In this document: positions 21,641-33,189 of the stretch, piece by piece | How the letters are laid out: every line of letters starts with the position of its first letter | How positions within the stretch are numbered: the stretch's first letter is position 1 | Notes under the pieces: model-generated | What the model was told of the DNA's origin: nothing | The model's input: only the letters and a program-made list of their open reading frames with translations | Databases searched by the model: none | Assembly (NCBI GenBank): GCA_012934845.2 | Contig: WNNJ02002039.1 | Location: 1-64,000 of the forward strand | DNA: 64,000 nucleotides | Reading direction: 5' to 3' | From: Pomphorhynchus laevis | Lineage: Eukaryota; Acanthocephala; Palaeacanthocephala; Echinorhynchida; Pomphorhynchidae | Position numbers and translations under genes: made by a program

Positions 21641-22199
21641 GCTTAAACAAACATTATAGATTACAGTTGCAGATTAAAGTTCTCCCTCCTTAAAAACGTT
21701 TGGGATCTAATATACATACAATTAAAGTTCTAGATTACAGTTGCAGATTACAGTTAGGTTCGCTACGGTCGCGGAAAAATCTGTATTAATATCAAATTAA
21801 TACAGACACACAATATCAAACTTCTTAATTTTCACGGGCTCGCTTGCTATGGGACGATCATGACAACTAGTTTAAACTATCTTGATAACAAATACTGCTT
21901 ACAATAAATATCATACAAACTACGATTACAACGATTACAGCTATATTACTACGATTACTATGATTTCAACGTTTACAACGATTACATCGATTACTTCAAC
22001 GATTAAAGAATTTAAAATTGTCTTGATTATAATAAGTTCTTACAATTTAAAATTTAAAATTATAATTTAAATCAAATTCCATTGATACGGCAATAAACGA
22101 AATCTGTTGGTCGGATTCATTATTCAATAACGAATTTTTCGTTTGAAAAATTGATAGAAATTTTAATTCCAGTACAATATCACATTATATGACAAAAAT
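21641..22199 (+). other. Leader region of LINE E with short repeats
   Basis: Two copies of an AGATTACAGTTGCAGATTA block (21657-21745) are followed by AT-rich sequence. An irregular array of ACGATTACA-like units lies at about 21914-22010. The last part (from about 22000) is probably the 5' UTR of LINE E. A GATCTAATATACATACAA segment near 21705 also occurs near 24754 in the leader of LINE F. Confidence 0.45.
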
Positions 22200-23290
22200 A
22201 TGACAAAGAAGACCAACGAGCAAGCGAAATACAACAATACAACAAAGTCGGTTGGGTACGCAGATAATGAAGTGGCATGTGACTCTCACGGCTGTACGAT
22301 ATGGACCAAAGTAAACTTTCCCTCAGACAGTTCTCAAGCAATGGCAAGTTGCAATTTCTATCGTGGTTTCTGTGCAGCTCTAGCAATTGCAGATTTAAAT
22401 AAGACTATTAACGACCTACGCTCACTAATCGTAGACACTGATAAACCATTACGATCAGATATCCCTCATACATGTGAAGTATTCGAGCAAGATACAATAC
22501 CATCACTAGACAATGAAATCGCCTCGATCAACATAACGGCAACATCTGATACTTCAATATTCCGGAAATCTACCCCTACTCGAGTTTGGACACGAGGACA
22601 TGCAAGATCGCGAATCGTAAAGGCAACAACCCTTGAAACTTCCTTACCTAACCTTAAATCTGATTTCCTGGATTCGTCAAATCTAGAGAATTCCACCATT
22701 TCTTACAACGGTACACAGAAACAAATATTCTATATCACCCAAAAAACACATCAAAGGTCGGAAACAAACACAGAAGCACCACATCACACATCACTCCCAA
22801 CTTTTTCTTGTCCTCAAACAACCCATAGTCTATATAAAATGGATGGAACACTCAAACAAATGATAAATCATACCAATTCCACTGTAAACAACACTGATAA
22901 CCCCAATATACCTATTCTATCTGAGCCTAAACGACATAAACGCCGAGCATTCGATCGGGATAAATGTTTCATCATTGTAAATTTAAACGAATCACCAAGT
23001 TCAAACAGTCTCATCCCGATTAAACATGATGTTGATTCAGTAAAGCAAGTTCTTTCAACTGTTCTTCCAACAGAAATATCAGTCAAAATAGATAGGTAAT
23101 ACACCTCTTTCGCATTGGGAAGAAACAAGATGGTACCAAACCAAGGCTTTTGAAAGTTGTTGTTGATAGCCGCGAGACTAGTAAGCAAATCATCGAGAAT
23201 TCCTTTAAGTTAAAGGGCTCCAGTATCAGACTTCTACCTGACCTCAGCACTGAAGATAGAAACAGATTGAAATCTGCAAGGAACGAGTTT
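22200..23290 (+). pseudogene. LINE E ORF1 protein
   Basis: ATG at 22200 opens a 299-codon frame. Residues about 22-55 contain ACDSHGCTIW and YRGFC, a PHD-like zinc motif shared with copies A and F. The linker is polar. From about residue 255 an RRM-like segment starts (KCFIIVNLNES). After a stop at 23097 the similarity continues in another frame with LFRIGKKQDGTKPRLLKVV and GSSIRLLPDLS, the typical end of a CR1-type ORF1. One frameshift near 23090 separates the two parts. Confidence 0.75.
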
Positions 23291-23329
23291 CAACAAAGAA
23301 TTCAAAACGGTGAAAAAATCTAATTGTGA

Positions 23330-24632
23330 AAAATTTTCAAGTTGTGCGGCGAAGGGTAAATACGCGATTCAGCCTCGGAATCCGTCTAACCGTTCCATCG
23401 ATACTCTCCGCCGCACAGATTCGTGCATCCAACATGTAAACATCAATCCAATTTCAACACCAACAGCGACACCTCACCATTGCCGTTACTCTCAAAATAA
23501 TATTTCCGTCATGTACTCTAACTGTTAAAACATGTACAACAAATTTGACGAAATATTGTGTCTCGTTAATTCAATGAACCCAAACATCATAGCATTGAGC
23601 GAAACCTGGCTTAACAACGATATATCTGATAATGAAATCTCAATCTCAGGCTCCTTTGTTATACGCTCGGATCGAACAACCTCAAAAGGAGGTGGAATTA
23701 TATTATACGTCAAGCAACCGTTAACCATCATCGAGCACAGCATTGTATCAGATGATTCGTACAACGAATATCTGTGGGCAACAGTATCTTCTTATGAGAG
23801 ACAGAAACTAAAAATCGGTTTATTTTATCGCTCTCTGCGCTCCGCAACTGAAAAGATTTGCATCTCTTTACGACATAACCTATCAAGCTTATCACCGATC
23901 ATTATCCTAAGAGACTTCAATATGCCTCATGCCAATTGGGACCTTTATACTTCGACACATGGTTGTGATGTTGAATCATCCAATCTCCTTGATACGTTCA
24001 ACGATTTCAATCTAACCCAGCATAATCACGAACCGACTAGAAGGAGGAAGCAATCATCTGCCATTTTAGACCTCTGCTTATCACGAGGGGAACCCACAAT
24101 TGATGAAATCTCGCTTAGCCTCCCTAACGGCCACAGTGATCATTGTGTCATTAAGCTGGCGCTTTCTATGAGTCTCTTTAAAACAGCCCCCTCGTCAAAA
24201 CCCAAATTGAATCCTTTCAAAGCGTATTTCGCAAGTATGACGCAAGCTGTTCGAAACATTCAATGGCCTTATCCATATGTAATTGGCATAGACCAGTGCT
24301 GGGAAAATTTCAAATCTACCTTGATCAATGCTCTAAATTACTTCTCCCCTTTAAAACGTCAGCGCACATCCCACAAAACTCCCATTCGGGTTGACTCGCA
24401 GATTAAACAAATGATTAAGACAAGAGACAAAATTTACAAAAAATTCAAAGAAGGAAATTGTTCTTGGACCGATTACAAGGAATTACGAAATCAAGTAACG
24501 GCACTCAAACGTCAGAAACGCAGGTGCTTCGTTTTCTATCTTTGTCGATCATCAAAAAGATATCCCAGTAAATTGTTCAAACATATCAGCTCATTTAAAT
24601 CAGCAACGCCTGAGATCAACTCTATATATCTT
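23330..24632 (+). pseudogene. LINE E endonuclease domain
   Basis: The frame from 23532 contains the APE blocks in order: NIIALSETWLNND, SDRTTSKGGGIILYV, LFYRSLRSAT, IILRDFNMPHANW, ILDLCLSRG and NGHSDHCVIKL. The GDFN motif reads RDFN, so a conserved Gly is replaced. After the endonuclease, the linker (SKLFKHISSFKS) breaks off at INSIY where LINE F begins. Confidence 0.85.
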
Positions 24633-24801
24633 AAACTTAAAAAAAGTTTGAGATAGAATAACATACAATTGAAATACTAGATTGAAATTCTTAGCTGCTA
24701 ACTAACAACTACTTACAATTAAAAAAATTTTGGTTTCTAATAAACATACAAGATCTAATATACATACAAGGACTTCTATACAAAAAGTTACAAACATCTT
24801 A

Positions 24802-25244
24802 CAACGACAACCATCGACGACAACCATCGACGACAACCATCGACGACAACCATCGACGACAACCATCGACGACAACCATCGACGACAACCATCGACGACA
24901 ACCATCGACGACAACCATCGACGACAACCATCGACGACAACCATCGGCGACAACCATCGGCGACAACCATCGGCGACAACCATCGGCGACAACCATCGGC
25001 GACAACCATCGACGACAACCATCGACGACAACCATCGACGACAACCATCGACGACAACCATCGACGACAACCATCGACGACAACCATCGACGACAACCAT
25101 CGACGACAACCATCGACGACAACCATCGACGACAACCATCGACGACAACCATCGACGACAACCATCGACGACAACCATCGACGACAACAATCGACGACAA
25201 CCATCGACGACAACCATCGACGACAACAATCGACGACAACCATC
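24802..25244 (+). repeat. 13-bp minisatellite in the LINE F leader, about 34 units
   Basis: The unit ACAACCATCGACG iterates without indels. A block of about five units near 24950-25005 carries CGGCG instead of CGACG, and two units near the end carry CAACAATC. Because 13 is not a multiple of three, all three frames cycle through the same 13-residue peptide (TTTIDDNHRRQPS). This explains the long open frames on both strands. The array ends three bases before the ORF1 ATG. Confidence 0.97.
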
Positions 25245-25247
25245 GTT

Positions 25248-26235
25248 TATGGGAGGACGTAAGAAAACAACTAAGACCGACACCAACTATGGACAACTGC
25301 AAGTACAGTGCTCGATACACGACTGCAGCGTCTGGACAACAATCACCTGCGACAAGAATAAGGCTAAAGAAGACTTCGTATGTGGTTTTTGTGCCAACAA
25401 ACTAATCTGCAACCTTTCCAATAAGCACATATCAACATCCAACACGTCAACTCAAACTACCCCCGTCGTTTCTAATGTCCTTTCTCCACCCACCGACCCT
25501 GCCACCATATACACTTCCCATTCCATGTCATCTTCACTCCCCGACACCCCACGTCCCGTCCTTCCCGTCTCGTTTCTCAATACCTTGCATCCATCAATCA
25601 AAATCACCTCCACCAACCTCCACTATCCTTCCACTCATAACCTTTCCTCACATCGCTTGCCACCCTCTTTATTATCATTATCCTCTATGTATCCCGTCGT
25701 CAAACCAAATCCCTCCAAATCATCAACTGCCAGCTCTTCTATCGTGATTTCACCTACTCACGTCGGTCGTCCTCCTTTACGATAGCGCTTTGCTTCTCGC
25801 GATCGTTGCGTCATTGTCACTAATATCACGCCTTCTAACTCCTTATCTCCACAAGCACGTCTAGACCACGATGTTTCCGCCTTCAGATCCATCCTCTCGT
25901 CTATTGTTCCTGCGGATAAACCATCCTTTTTCAAGGACATTTCTCCTGTCGCATTCATCCGTCTAAACAAATCTCAATCTAATCCTTCCCAGCCCCCTCT
26001 CCTAAAAATTGTTTTCAAGCATCGCTCTCACGCGTCTTCTGTCCTCTCTTAACGATTCAAACTCATGTCATCTTCAACCACTCGAATTTTCCCCGATCGC
26101 GCCCCTTCTGAAATCGCTCAAATCTCTTCAGCCCGCATCGAAAAACGTCGTCGCGAGGAAAACGGCGAAACATCACTCTCCATCCGAAACAGACGAAAAT
26201 TTTCAAGTTGTCCACACCCGTCCAAAAATTCGATG
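25248..26235 (+). pseudogene. LINE F ORF1 protein
   Basis: I choose the ATG at 25248 (MGGRKKTTKTD), directly after the minisatellite, rather than any non-ATG start inside the repeat, because E starts with a similar basic peptide (MTKKTNEQ). The zinc motif CSIHDCSVW with FVCGFC follows, then a Pro/Ser/Thr-rich region and an RRM-like part (RCVIVTNITPS, AFIRLNKSQS, LLKIVFKHRS). The basic tail reads IEKRRREENGETSLSIR. In-frame stops near 25783 and 26050 and a shift near 26200 inactivate it. Confidence 0.8.
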
Positions 26236-26237
26236 GC

Positions 26238-27410
26238 GCTCCATCTCTCCTATGTGTCTTCTCCACTAGACTCTTTCGCCACAACACACGGTTTCCGCCT
26301 CAGTCTCCACAACACTAGATCTATTCTCAATAAATCCGATCTTATCCTCAACCTATTCACCAAGCAATCCATCGATCTCTTCTGCCTCACCGAATCCTGG
26401 CACTCAGATTCCGACGACCTTTCCATTCGCCGTCTGCTCTCTACCGGTTGCTCCCTAGTCGAATCCGCCCGCCCCCTCAGCTCATGTCCTTCTAAATTCT
26501 CTAATCATGGCGGCATCGTCGCATAAGCGCGTCACCCCGCGTCTCTTCGCAAAATCAATCCCCCTTTCAGTCCTTACTCTTTTGAATTGCTCACTTGTCG
26601 ATATTCTAACCCGATCACTCTAGATCTCGCCATTGTATACCGTCCTGGTTCATCAGCTCCTACAGCCTTATTTTTTACCGAACTCGCTGACCTCTTTTCT
26701 CATTGTTCTTTGTCCTCAATCCCTTCACTCGTTCTAGGCGACTTCAATATCCGCCTAGACCGCCCCTCTTCCACGGATTCCATCCGGTTCATCAACATTA
26801 TATCCAACTACAATTACAAACTAATCTCCATTGCCCCCACACATATACTTGGTGGGGCACTCGACATCATCGCTGTCCCCGATCATTTTGCTGTCTACAC
26901 CTCACTGTCCATCTCTGATCCTGGTCTATCCGATCACTTTCTTATTACCCTTGATCTCACTCGCAACCACACCCCTCCTCACACACCTACAATCCTACGT
27001 CGCCCTTGGAGAAATCTTGACCTCTCTCTTCTCCGCTCTGCCTTACTCAAATCATCTCTATCATTACCTACAATAACATATTCATCTCACGATCTATCTT
27101 TCTTTTCGACTTTGAACTCACATCCACTCTCGATATTCGCTTGCCCTTCAAGTCTCAGCCACACCGTCGCTTGCACCGTGCCCCATGGTTTGACATCCAA
27201 TGCCTACCATGAAAGCGTCGACTCCGCCATGCTTTTCGAGTATATCACCGCTCTCTCAGACGTGATTTCCGCTCGATCACTCCGTCTTTCCGTGATTCCT
27301 ATCTTGCTCTTCGCCGGTCTCATATCAACCTACTACGTACCAAATGCAACTCCTGGCAGCATAAAATCATCACTTCATTCAACTCTAAGACTCTCTGGCA
27401 TACTTTAAAC
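26238..27410 (+). pseudogene. LINE F endonuclease domain
   Basis: The blocks occur in order: GFRLSLHNTRSILNKSD, LFCLTESWHSDSDD and SNHGGIVA, then a stop near 26524, then IVYRPGSSAP, LVLGDFNIRLDRP, THILGGALDIIAV and GLSDHFLITLDLTR. All catalytic blocks of an APE-type nuclease are recognisable. The later part leads into the linker that precedes the reverse transcriptase, where frames shift (27060-27420). Confidence 0.85.
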
Positions 27411-27419
27411 TCAATCCTT

Positions 27420-29122
27420 GCTCGCTCCTTTTCGCCGTGCAACATCAATGCCAATGATTATTCGTCATTTCTCCAGACTCAAGTATCCAGGTTGCTCTCT
27501 CACACCCCGGTCTCCATCCTATCCCACCCTGCCCAGTCTACTCTCATTCTTCAGGAACTCTTTCATCTTCTCCCTGTCTCACCTACAGAAGTATCATATG
27601 TCCTCATGTCCTTGCCCAACAAAACCTCACCTGCCGATCCCCTGCCTACTCACATATTAAAATATATATGCTCATTGATATCCCCATTTCTTACAACCTT
27701 GTTTAACTCGTCAATCTGCAGTCGTATCTTCCCTTCACACTGGAAATCCGCAATCGTTCGTCCCCTCCTTAAGAAACAATCGCTCGACCCCTCCCTTCCT
27801 TCTAGCTATCGCTCCATTTCACTACTCCCTACTCTTTCTAAGCTCTTAGAACGCATCATCTTAATACAGTTCAACGCTTATCTCTCCTCATCCAATCTGT
27901 ACCCTCCTTTCCGATCCGCATTCCGCTCTAATCACTCGACAGAAATCGCATGCATAAAAGTGTACAACGACTTACTCATTTCTCGAGACAAGGCTCTATA
28001 TAGTGTTGTCATCTCCCTCGACCTCTCCTCCGCATTCGACATTGTCGACCACTCCGTCCTCCTTTCTCGCCTTCGTTATGATTACGGCTTTTCTTCCTCC
28101 TCCGTAGCATGGTTCGCCTCATATCTATCCGACCGTTCCTTTCGCGTCTGTTCTAATTCATCATCCTCCCCTCCCATCCCTATTTTTTGCGGGGTCCCAC
28201 AAGGTTCAGTCCTAGGTCCCCTGCTTTTCTCTCTTCTGCTTGGCGATCTATCTCCGTTTATTAAACCTTACTCCTTTAAGGTCATGTAATACGCCGATGA
28301 CATTCTAATATATGCTCATGCACCTGCACATCACATACACGATATCGGCATTTCTGCCTCCAACTGTCTTTCTTCTATCTACAAACGTCTCTCCAATCTC
28401 CATCTCGTTCTAAAGCCCGAAAAGTCCAAAATAATGTAGATCCTCCCCTGTAAACCTAACATATCTCCTCCCACTGTATATTTTGCCTCATCGATCATCC
28501 TTATAGTCCACAATCTCACTTTCTTAGGCTTCCATTTCGATGATCACTTTCCCTTAAACCCTTTGTCCGTGACAAGGTCCGCTCATCTAACTTAATTCTC
28601 CGTGACATCCGCCGTATCCGCCCCCTTATCGACTTCCGTTCTTGTATGTCTCTTCTTTCATCGCTTCTTTTCCCTAAAATCGATTACTGCCTTAGCCTTT
28701 TCGCCAATTCTTCAAAATCCATCATCATACCCCTACAACGAATAATCAACACCGCCGTTCGAGTGCTCTTTCGTCTCCGTCGCTTCGACCACACATCCAC
28801 ATATTTTGCCCAACTCTCCTGGCCCACCATCCACATCCGCATCAAACCCCGCCTTCTTCTCGTTGTCTTTCGTCTCATCGCTGTCGGCTCCACATCGTTC
28901 ATCAACCTTCCTTTCTTAGACGATACTCGCCCCACCTCGCTATCGCTTCGTTCATGTCATACCCTCTTACTCCACGTTCCTAATTACTCCAACAACTACG
29001 GTCTCCGATCCTTACTCGTCGCCGCCTCACTCGCCTGGAATCAACTCCCTCTCGACGTCCGCCGCGCCCCCTCCTTTATCACATTCAAACACCTCCTCCG
29101 TTCACACCTTCTCGACACCTGA
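27420..29122 (+). pseudogene. LINE F reverse transcriptase
   Basis: A 265-codon frame (27492-28289) contains SYRSISLLPTLSKLLERI, FRSNHSTEIACIKVYNDL, VVISLDLSSAFDIVDHS and FCGVPQGSVLGPLLFSLL. A stop falls just before the YADD strand (YADDILIYAHAP). After the shared one-base deletion near 28545 the thumb resumes in 28646-29122 (FPKIDYCLSLF, LQRIINTAVRVLFRLRRFDH, AWNQLPLDVR). The protein copies LINE RNA at the nicked target. Confidence 0.85.
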
Positions 29123-29142
29123 TTCACAGTCTTGTTTTGTTG

Positions 29143-29190
29143 TGGTCATGTAAGCGTGCGCTGGCACGCATTTGCCACGTTAAAATAAAT
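29143..29190 (+). promoter_or_regulatory. LINE 3' tail hairpin (representative copy)
   Basis: GTGGTCATGTAAGCGTGC-GCTG-GCACGCATTTGCC (hyphens mark the stem ends), then ACGTTAAAATAAAT. The 6-bp stem GCGTGC/GCACGC recurs at the end of copies A (10250-10200), B (6075-6122), H (35063-35105), the 14705 fragment and the 21574 fragment, and in diverged form in C. The loop and one or two stem pairs vary, with pairing kept (one G-U in A). This is the likely recognition site of the family reverse transcriptase. Confidence 0.75.
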
Positions 29191-29194
29191 CCTT

Positions 29195-30840
29195 TTTTTA
29201 TATTTATGGAAACCGGTGAGCTCACATTTGATGACAAAGCAATTGCCAATATTTGCCTGGATCAATTCACGTCAGAGAGTCATACCTGTCAGTATTGCCT
29301 CCGAGTATCCACATCTCAATATCCGTGTTACGAATTTACTCCACTTGATAAATTTGAGGTACTTAACGAACTTCTAAAGCTACCACGATCAATTTTGGCA
29401 GGACCAAACAATATTTCTCAAATTCTTCTTCTGGAACTTGCACCAGTAATATATGAACCTTTATACACCATATTCGATTTTTCATTGTCAACAGGCTGTA
29501 TACCATCAGATTGGAAATGTTCTATAATCAGACCTCTCTACAAAAAAGGCGACCGTAATCTAGCAAGCAACTATCGGCCAATAAGCCTTACCTGCGTTGC
29601 TTGTAAAGTGCTAGAGAAACTGCTTTTTAAACGAATCATCGGGCACCTAGAAGGGAACCAAGTACTCTGCGACAACCAGCATGGTTTCCGCCCAGGAAGA
29701 TCTACTGTCACAAATCTCGTACTTGCGAGAAGTGATTGGACCAGATATGCCGAGGCTGGAGTTAATGTTGATGTTTTGTTTTTCGACCTCAGCAAAGCAT
29801 TTGATCGTATATACTATGATGTCCTCCTTATTACGCTGGAACAGTACGGCATCAGTGGAACCCTCCTAAATTAAATTAACTCCTTCCTTAGAAATCGGAA
29901 GATTACTGTATTGGCCAATAAACATATGTCAAAGACAAGAACTCCTGGACGCGGTTTTCGTCAAAGATCGGTACTCAGTCCATTGATCTTCATTATTTAC
30001 ATCAACGAGCTTACTACAGCTATTTCGAGTCCATGTGGTTTATATGCCGACGACTTGAAAATTTGGCGACCAATAATCGATAGCCGAGATCCAATGATAC
30101 TCCAGAGAGACATTGATAATATTAAGGTATGGTGTAATCAACGGGGACTGGTATTAAACCCCGATAAGTCAAAACATATGCGCATCGGACATCCACACAT
30201 CAATTTGTCATATACCATTGACGGAAGAGAAATTGAAACAGTTCCCCAATTTCAAGACCTTGGATTGATCGTAAATAGAAGCTTATCGACCATTCCACAT
30301 ACCAGTCACACAGGTTCTAAATGTCGTCGAATTTTAGAACTTCTTAGAAGGACCATTGTCCAGCTTGACGCATTCAGTTTTAAGTTAATTTACAATGCTT
30401 ATGTCTTATCTTTAATGAGATACGCTTCACCTGCCTGCCACCCTCAAACTACGACAGAGATGAACCTGTACGAATCCATATTACGCAAGGTCACACATCT
30501 TGTACCCAGCCAACGCAAGCTCTCAATCATTTTTTGACTCCACGCACTTAGTGTGACCACAGTGAAGAAATCTTTAAAGTCATCTGATTTAATGTTTGTG
30601 TGGACAACGCTTAATGTTCAAAAATGGCAGAGGGAACATGTTTGCCGTAAAATGTTCGAACTTCGAAATTCAAACAGATTGAGGGGACATCACCTCACGT
30701 TAAAGACGCATATTCGTCCACAAAGAAGATTTAACACAATTGTCAACCGAACGTGGAAAAGCTGGAATAAGCTACCAAGTCAAGTGGTTTCGGCATCCAG
30801 TATTTTGTCTTTCAAGAGAAGTCTGAAGAATGTACTAACT
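29195..30840 (+). pseudogene. LINE E reverse transcriptase
   Basis: The frame from about 29200 contains METGELTFDD, DWKCSIIRPLYKKGDR, NYRPISLTCVACKVLEKL, QHGFRPGRSTVTNLV and DVLFFDLSKAFDRI. After a stop at about 29873 it continues with RQRSVLSPLIFIIYI, GLYADDLKIW, NPDKSKHMRIG and VPQFQDLGLI. After a second stop near 30536 the C-terminus follows (RGHHLTLKTH, SWNKLPSQVV). All palm blocks, including the YADD catalytic strand, are recognisable. Confidence 0.88.
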
Positions 30841-30939
30841 TAGAACAATCAGATCTTCATTGATATTTGTTTTTGTTTACCCTGTACCCAGCCTATACGA
30901 GCTCTACGCTCTTTTGCTGTTGTTGTATTTAATAATAAT

Positions 30940-33145
30940 GACCACAACAAAACAAAAATGTAAATCATGTATCGAGAAGGTGTGAACGGAGGAGGTGTTT
31001 GAATGTGATAAATGAGGGAGCGCGGCGGACGTCGAGAGGAAGTTGATTCCAGGCGAGTAGGGCAGCGACAAGGAAGGATCGGAGACCGTAGTTGTTGAAG
31101 TGATTGGGAATGTGGAGTAAGAGGGTGTGACAGGAACGCAGCGATAGCAAGGCGAGGCGAGTGTCGTCTAAGAAAAGAAGGTTGATGAACGATGGGGAGG
31201 CGACAGCGATGAGACGAAAAGTTACGAGAAGAAGGTGGATTTTAATGCGAATGTGGATGGTGAGCCAGGAGAGTTGGGCAAAATATGTGGATGTGTGGTC
31301 GAAGCGACGGAGACGAAAGAGCACTCGAACGGCGGTGTTGATTATTCGTTGTAGGGGTAGGATGATGGATTTTGGAGAATTGGCGAAAAGGCTAAGGCAG
31401 TAATCGATTTTAGGGAAAAGAAGCGATGAAAGAAGAGACATACAAGAACGGAAGTCGATAAGGGGGCGGATACGGCGGATGTCACGGAGAATTAAGTTAG
31501 ATGAGCGGACCTTGTCACGGACAAAGGGTTTAAGGGAAAGTGATCATCGAAATGGAAGCCTAAGAAAGTGAGATTGTGGACTATGGGGATGATCGATGAG
31601 GCAAAATATACAGTGGGAGGAGATATGTTTGGTTTACGGGGAGGATCCACATTATTTTGGACTTGTCGGGGTTTAGAACGAGATGGAGATTGGAGAGACG
31701 TTTGTAGATAGAAGAAAGACAGTTGGAGGCAGAAATGCCGATATCGTGTATGCGATGTGCGGGTGCATGAGCATAGATTAGAATGTCATCGGCGTATTGC
31801 ATGACCTTAAAGGAGTAAGGTTTAATAAACGGAGATAGATCGCCAAGCAGAAGAGAGAAAAGCAGGGGACCTAGGACTAAACCTTGTGGGACCCCGCAAA
31901 AAATAGGGATGGGAGGGGAGGATGATGAATTAGAAGTCGCGAAAGGAACGGTCGGATAGATATGAGGTAAGCCATGCCACGGAGGAGGAAGAAAAGCCGT
32001 AATCATAACGAAGGCGAGAAAGGAGGACGGAGTGGTCGACAATGTCGAATGCGGAGGAGAGGTCGAGGGAGATGAGAACACTATATAGAGCCTTGTCTCG
32101 AGAAATGAGTAAGTCGTTGTAAACTTTTATGCATGCGATTTCTGCGGAGTGATTAGAGCGGAAAGCGGATTGGAAAGGAGAGTACATATTGGATGATGAG
32201 AGATAAGCGTTGAACTGTATTAAGATGATGCGTTCTAAGAGCTTAGAAAGAGTAGGGAGTAGTGAAATGGGGCGATAGCTAGAAGGAAGGGAGGGGTCGA
32301 GCGATTGTTTCTTAAGGAGGGTACGAACGATTGCGGATTTCCTGTGTAAAGGCAAGATACGACTGCGGATGGACGAGTTAAACAAGGTTGTGAGAAATGG
32401 GGATATCGATGAGCATATGGATTTTATACTTCGGTAGGTGAGACAGGGAGAAGATGAAAGAGTTCCGGAAGGATGATGCGAGGCGGGGAAGAGTAGGATA
32501 GGATGGAGACTGGGGTGTGAGAGAGCAACCTGGATACTTTAGTCTGGAGAAATGACCAAAAATCATGGGGATTGATGTTGCACGGTGAAGAGGAGCGAGC
32601 AAGGATTGAGTTAAAAGTATGCCAGAGAGTCTTAGAGTTGTATGAAGTGATGATTTTATGCTGCCAGTAGGAGTTGCATTTGGTACATATTAGGTTGAGA
32701 TGATACCGGCGAAGAGCAAGATAAAAATCACGGAGAGACGGAGTGAGTGAGAGGATATTACGTCTGAGAGAGTGGTGATAAATTCGAAAAGAATTACGGA
32801 GTCGACGCTTTTAGAGTAGGCATTGGATGTCAAACCATGGGGCACGGTGCAAGCGACGGTGTCTGTGAGACTTGAAGGGCAAGAGAATATCGAGAGTGGA
32901 TGTGAGTTCAGAGTCGAAAATAAAGGCAAGATCGTGAGATTATTATGTTATTGTGGGTAATGATAGAGATGATTTAAGTAAGGCAGAGCGGAGTAGGGAG
33001 AGGTCAAGATTTATCCAAGGGCGACGTAGGATTGTAAGTGTGTGAGGAGGGGTGTGGTTGTGAGTGAGATCAAGGGTAATAAGAAAGTGATCGAATAGAC
33101 CAGGATCAGAGATGGACAGTGAGGTGTAGGCAGCAAAATGATTGA
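30940..33145 (-). mobile_element. L2-like LINE G, inverted relative to F
   Basis: The reverse complement matches F from about 26885 to 29150 at high identity: end of the endonuclease, linker, palm (ISLDLSSAFDIVDHS, QYADDILIYAHAP) and thumb. It stops short of the family tail. The final hairpin and ACGTTAAAATAAAT are missing, and the copy abuts the 3' end of LINE E. The 5' end breaks off inside the endonuclease at about 33145. G shares with F a one-base deletion near 31540. It is broken by further shifts and deletions. Confidence 0.87.
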
Positions 33146-33189
33146 TAGTTGAGGTTGATCAGTAGTTGAACCCACCGGCTCCATAAGAT

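Larger units (their letters stand above)
24633..29190 (+). mobile_element. L2-like LINE F, near full length
   Basis: The order is a leader, a 13-bp minisatellite, ORF1 with zinc motif (ATG 25248), endonuclease, reverse transcriptase and the family tail hairpin (29143-29185). F lies inside LINE E. On the left E breaks after CTCTATATAT and on the right it resumes in TATATTTATGGAA, so a short TATAT-like target duplication is plausible. F carries two stops in ORF1, one in the endonuclease and several shifts in the linker and palm, including a one-base deletion near 28545 that copy G shares. It is the best reference copy of the family here. Confidence 0.88.
22100..30936 (+). mobile_element. CR1-like LINE E, split by LINE F
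   Basis: ORF1 (22200-23290), endonuclease (23330-24630) and reverse transcriptase (29195-30840) are collinear but interrupted by 4.56 kb of LINE F at about 24633-29190. The 3' end at about 30920-30936 is TTTAATAATAA, which fits the short microsatellite-like ends of CR1 elements. The copy is close to full length and carries a few frame changes and stops. The 3' half is better preserved than D but is not functional. Confidence 0.88.

Noticed and set aside
24730-25785. A 351-codon plus-strand ORF and three large minus-strand ORFs over the 13-bp repeat.
   Set aside because: They are products of a stop-free 13-bp repeat, and the plus-strand start is not an ATG. Only the part from the ATG at 25248 has LINE ORF1 similarity.
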